The position numbers and the translations under genes are program-made. A stretch of 5,046 nucleotides of DNA from NCBI GenBank assembly GCA_051747405.1, contig JBNJGC010000177.1:1-5046 (forward strand), given 5' to 3'. Of the stretch, positions 4,970-5,046 are shown piece by piece (the first letter of the stretch is position 1; each line of letters begins with the position of its first letter). This stretch comes from JAPHTQ01 sp051747405. GTDB lineage: Bacteria > Pseudomonadota > Gammaproteobacteria > Thiohalomonadales > Thiohalomonadaceae. Under the pieces are notes generated by a model. It did no database searches, was not told the origin of the DNA, and was given only the letters and a program-made list of their open reading frames with translations.

Positions 4970-5046
4970 ATGGCAGAAGAGAAAAGAGAGTGGATTTCGG
5001 CACTGGCCGATGGCGAACTCAGCGGTACCAGGCTGGGTGAGACCCT
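4970..5046 (+). CDS. rseA: Anti-sigma-E factor RseA/MucA, N-terminus only (cut by window edge)
   Basis: Twenty-five codons are visible before the window ends. The start MAEEKREWISALADGEL matches the first helix of the RseA/MucA cytoplasmic domain, whose family signature is a (K/E)xx(I/L)SAL-DGE pattern (E. coli MQKEQLSALMDGE). This domain binds sigma-E and keeps it from core polymerase; the full protein is a single-pass inner-membrane protein cleaved by DegS and RseP during envelope stress. The downstream membrane segment and periplasmic domain lie outside the window. Identification rests on the short N-terminal motif plus the position immediately after rpoE, which together make it secure. 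It is presumably co-transcribed with rpoE. Confidence 0.9.
   Translation, partial: MAEEKREWISALADGELSGTRLGET

Noticed and set aside
4284..5003. Open frame of 239 codons on the - strand opposite rpoE
   Set aside because: It is antisense to conserved RpoE and crosses the rpoE promoter and the rseA start; composition is typical of a mirror frame in GC-rich coding DNA.
1..5046. Mobile element, CRISPR array, tRNA/rRNA or novel defence system
   Set aside because: The window is filled by conserved housekeeping genes; I saw no transposase, spaced repeats, RNA gene fold or unassigned gene of notable size.

Overview
The window is a GC-rich, almost fully coding chromosomal segment that looks like a gammaproteobacterium. 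The case rests on four points. All six recognisable proteins are closest, as I recall the families, to gammaproteobacterial versions. SdhB carries Asp rather than Cys at the variable [2Fe-2S] ligand position, as in E. coli. SdhE-YgfX is present. nadB is divergent from rpoE-rseA, an arrangement shared by E. coli and the sdhE/nadB/algU/mucA region of Pseudomonas. The exact genus cannot be read from the sequence; a non-enteric, non-pseudomonad lineage is likely because sdhAB sits directly upstream of sdhE here.

Layout. Left (1-2480, + strand): the 3' part of sdhA, then sdhB, sdhE and a ygfX/cptA-like membrane protein gene, in a tight operon except for a spacer of about 100 bases between sdhA and sdhB. 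Centre (2503-4116, - strand): complete nadB, convergent with the sdh operon and separated from it by only 22 bases, where a stem-loop contains both stop codons. Right (4117-5046): an intergenic region of about 220 bases with divergent promoters, then rpoE (sigma-E/AlgU) and the first 25 codons of its anti-sigma factor rseA/mucA on the + strand.

How the genes work together. SdhA and SdhB are the catalytic flavoprotein and iron-sulfur subunits of succinate dehydrogenase (complex II). SdhE is the assembly factor that promotes covalent FAD attachment to SdhA, and the YgfX-like protein is its usual operon partner. NadB is a structural relative of SdhA that oxidises L-aspartate for NAD synthesis and can reduce fumarate to succinate, so its by-product is an SDH substrate. 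RpoE and RseA form the envelope-stress sigma/anti-sigma pair.

No mobile element, CRISPR array, RNA gene or clearly new system is visible. The points of interest are regulatory: the shared stop-codon hairpin, a perfect 8-7-8 palindrome over the likely nadB promoter, a sigma-E-type promoter before rpoE, and a possible leader structure with a short overlapping ORF at the rpoE start.
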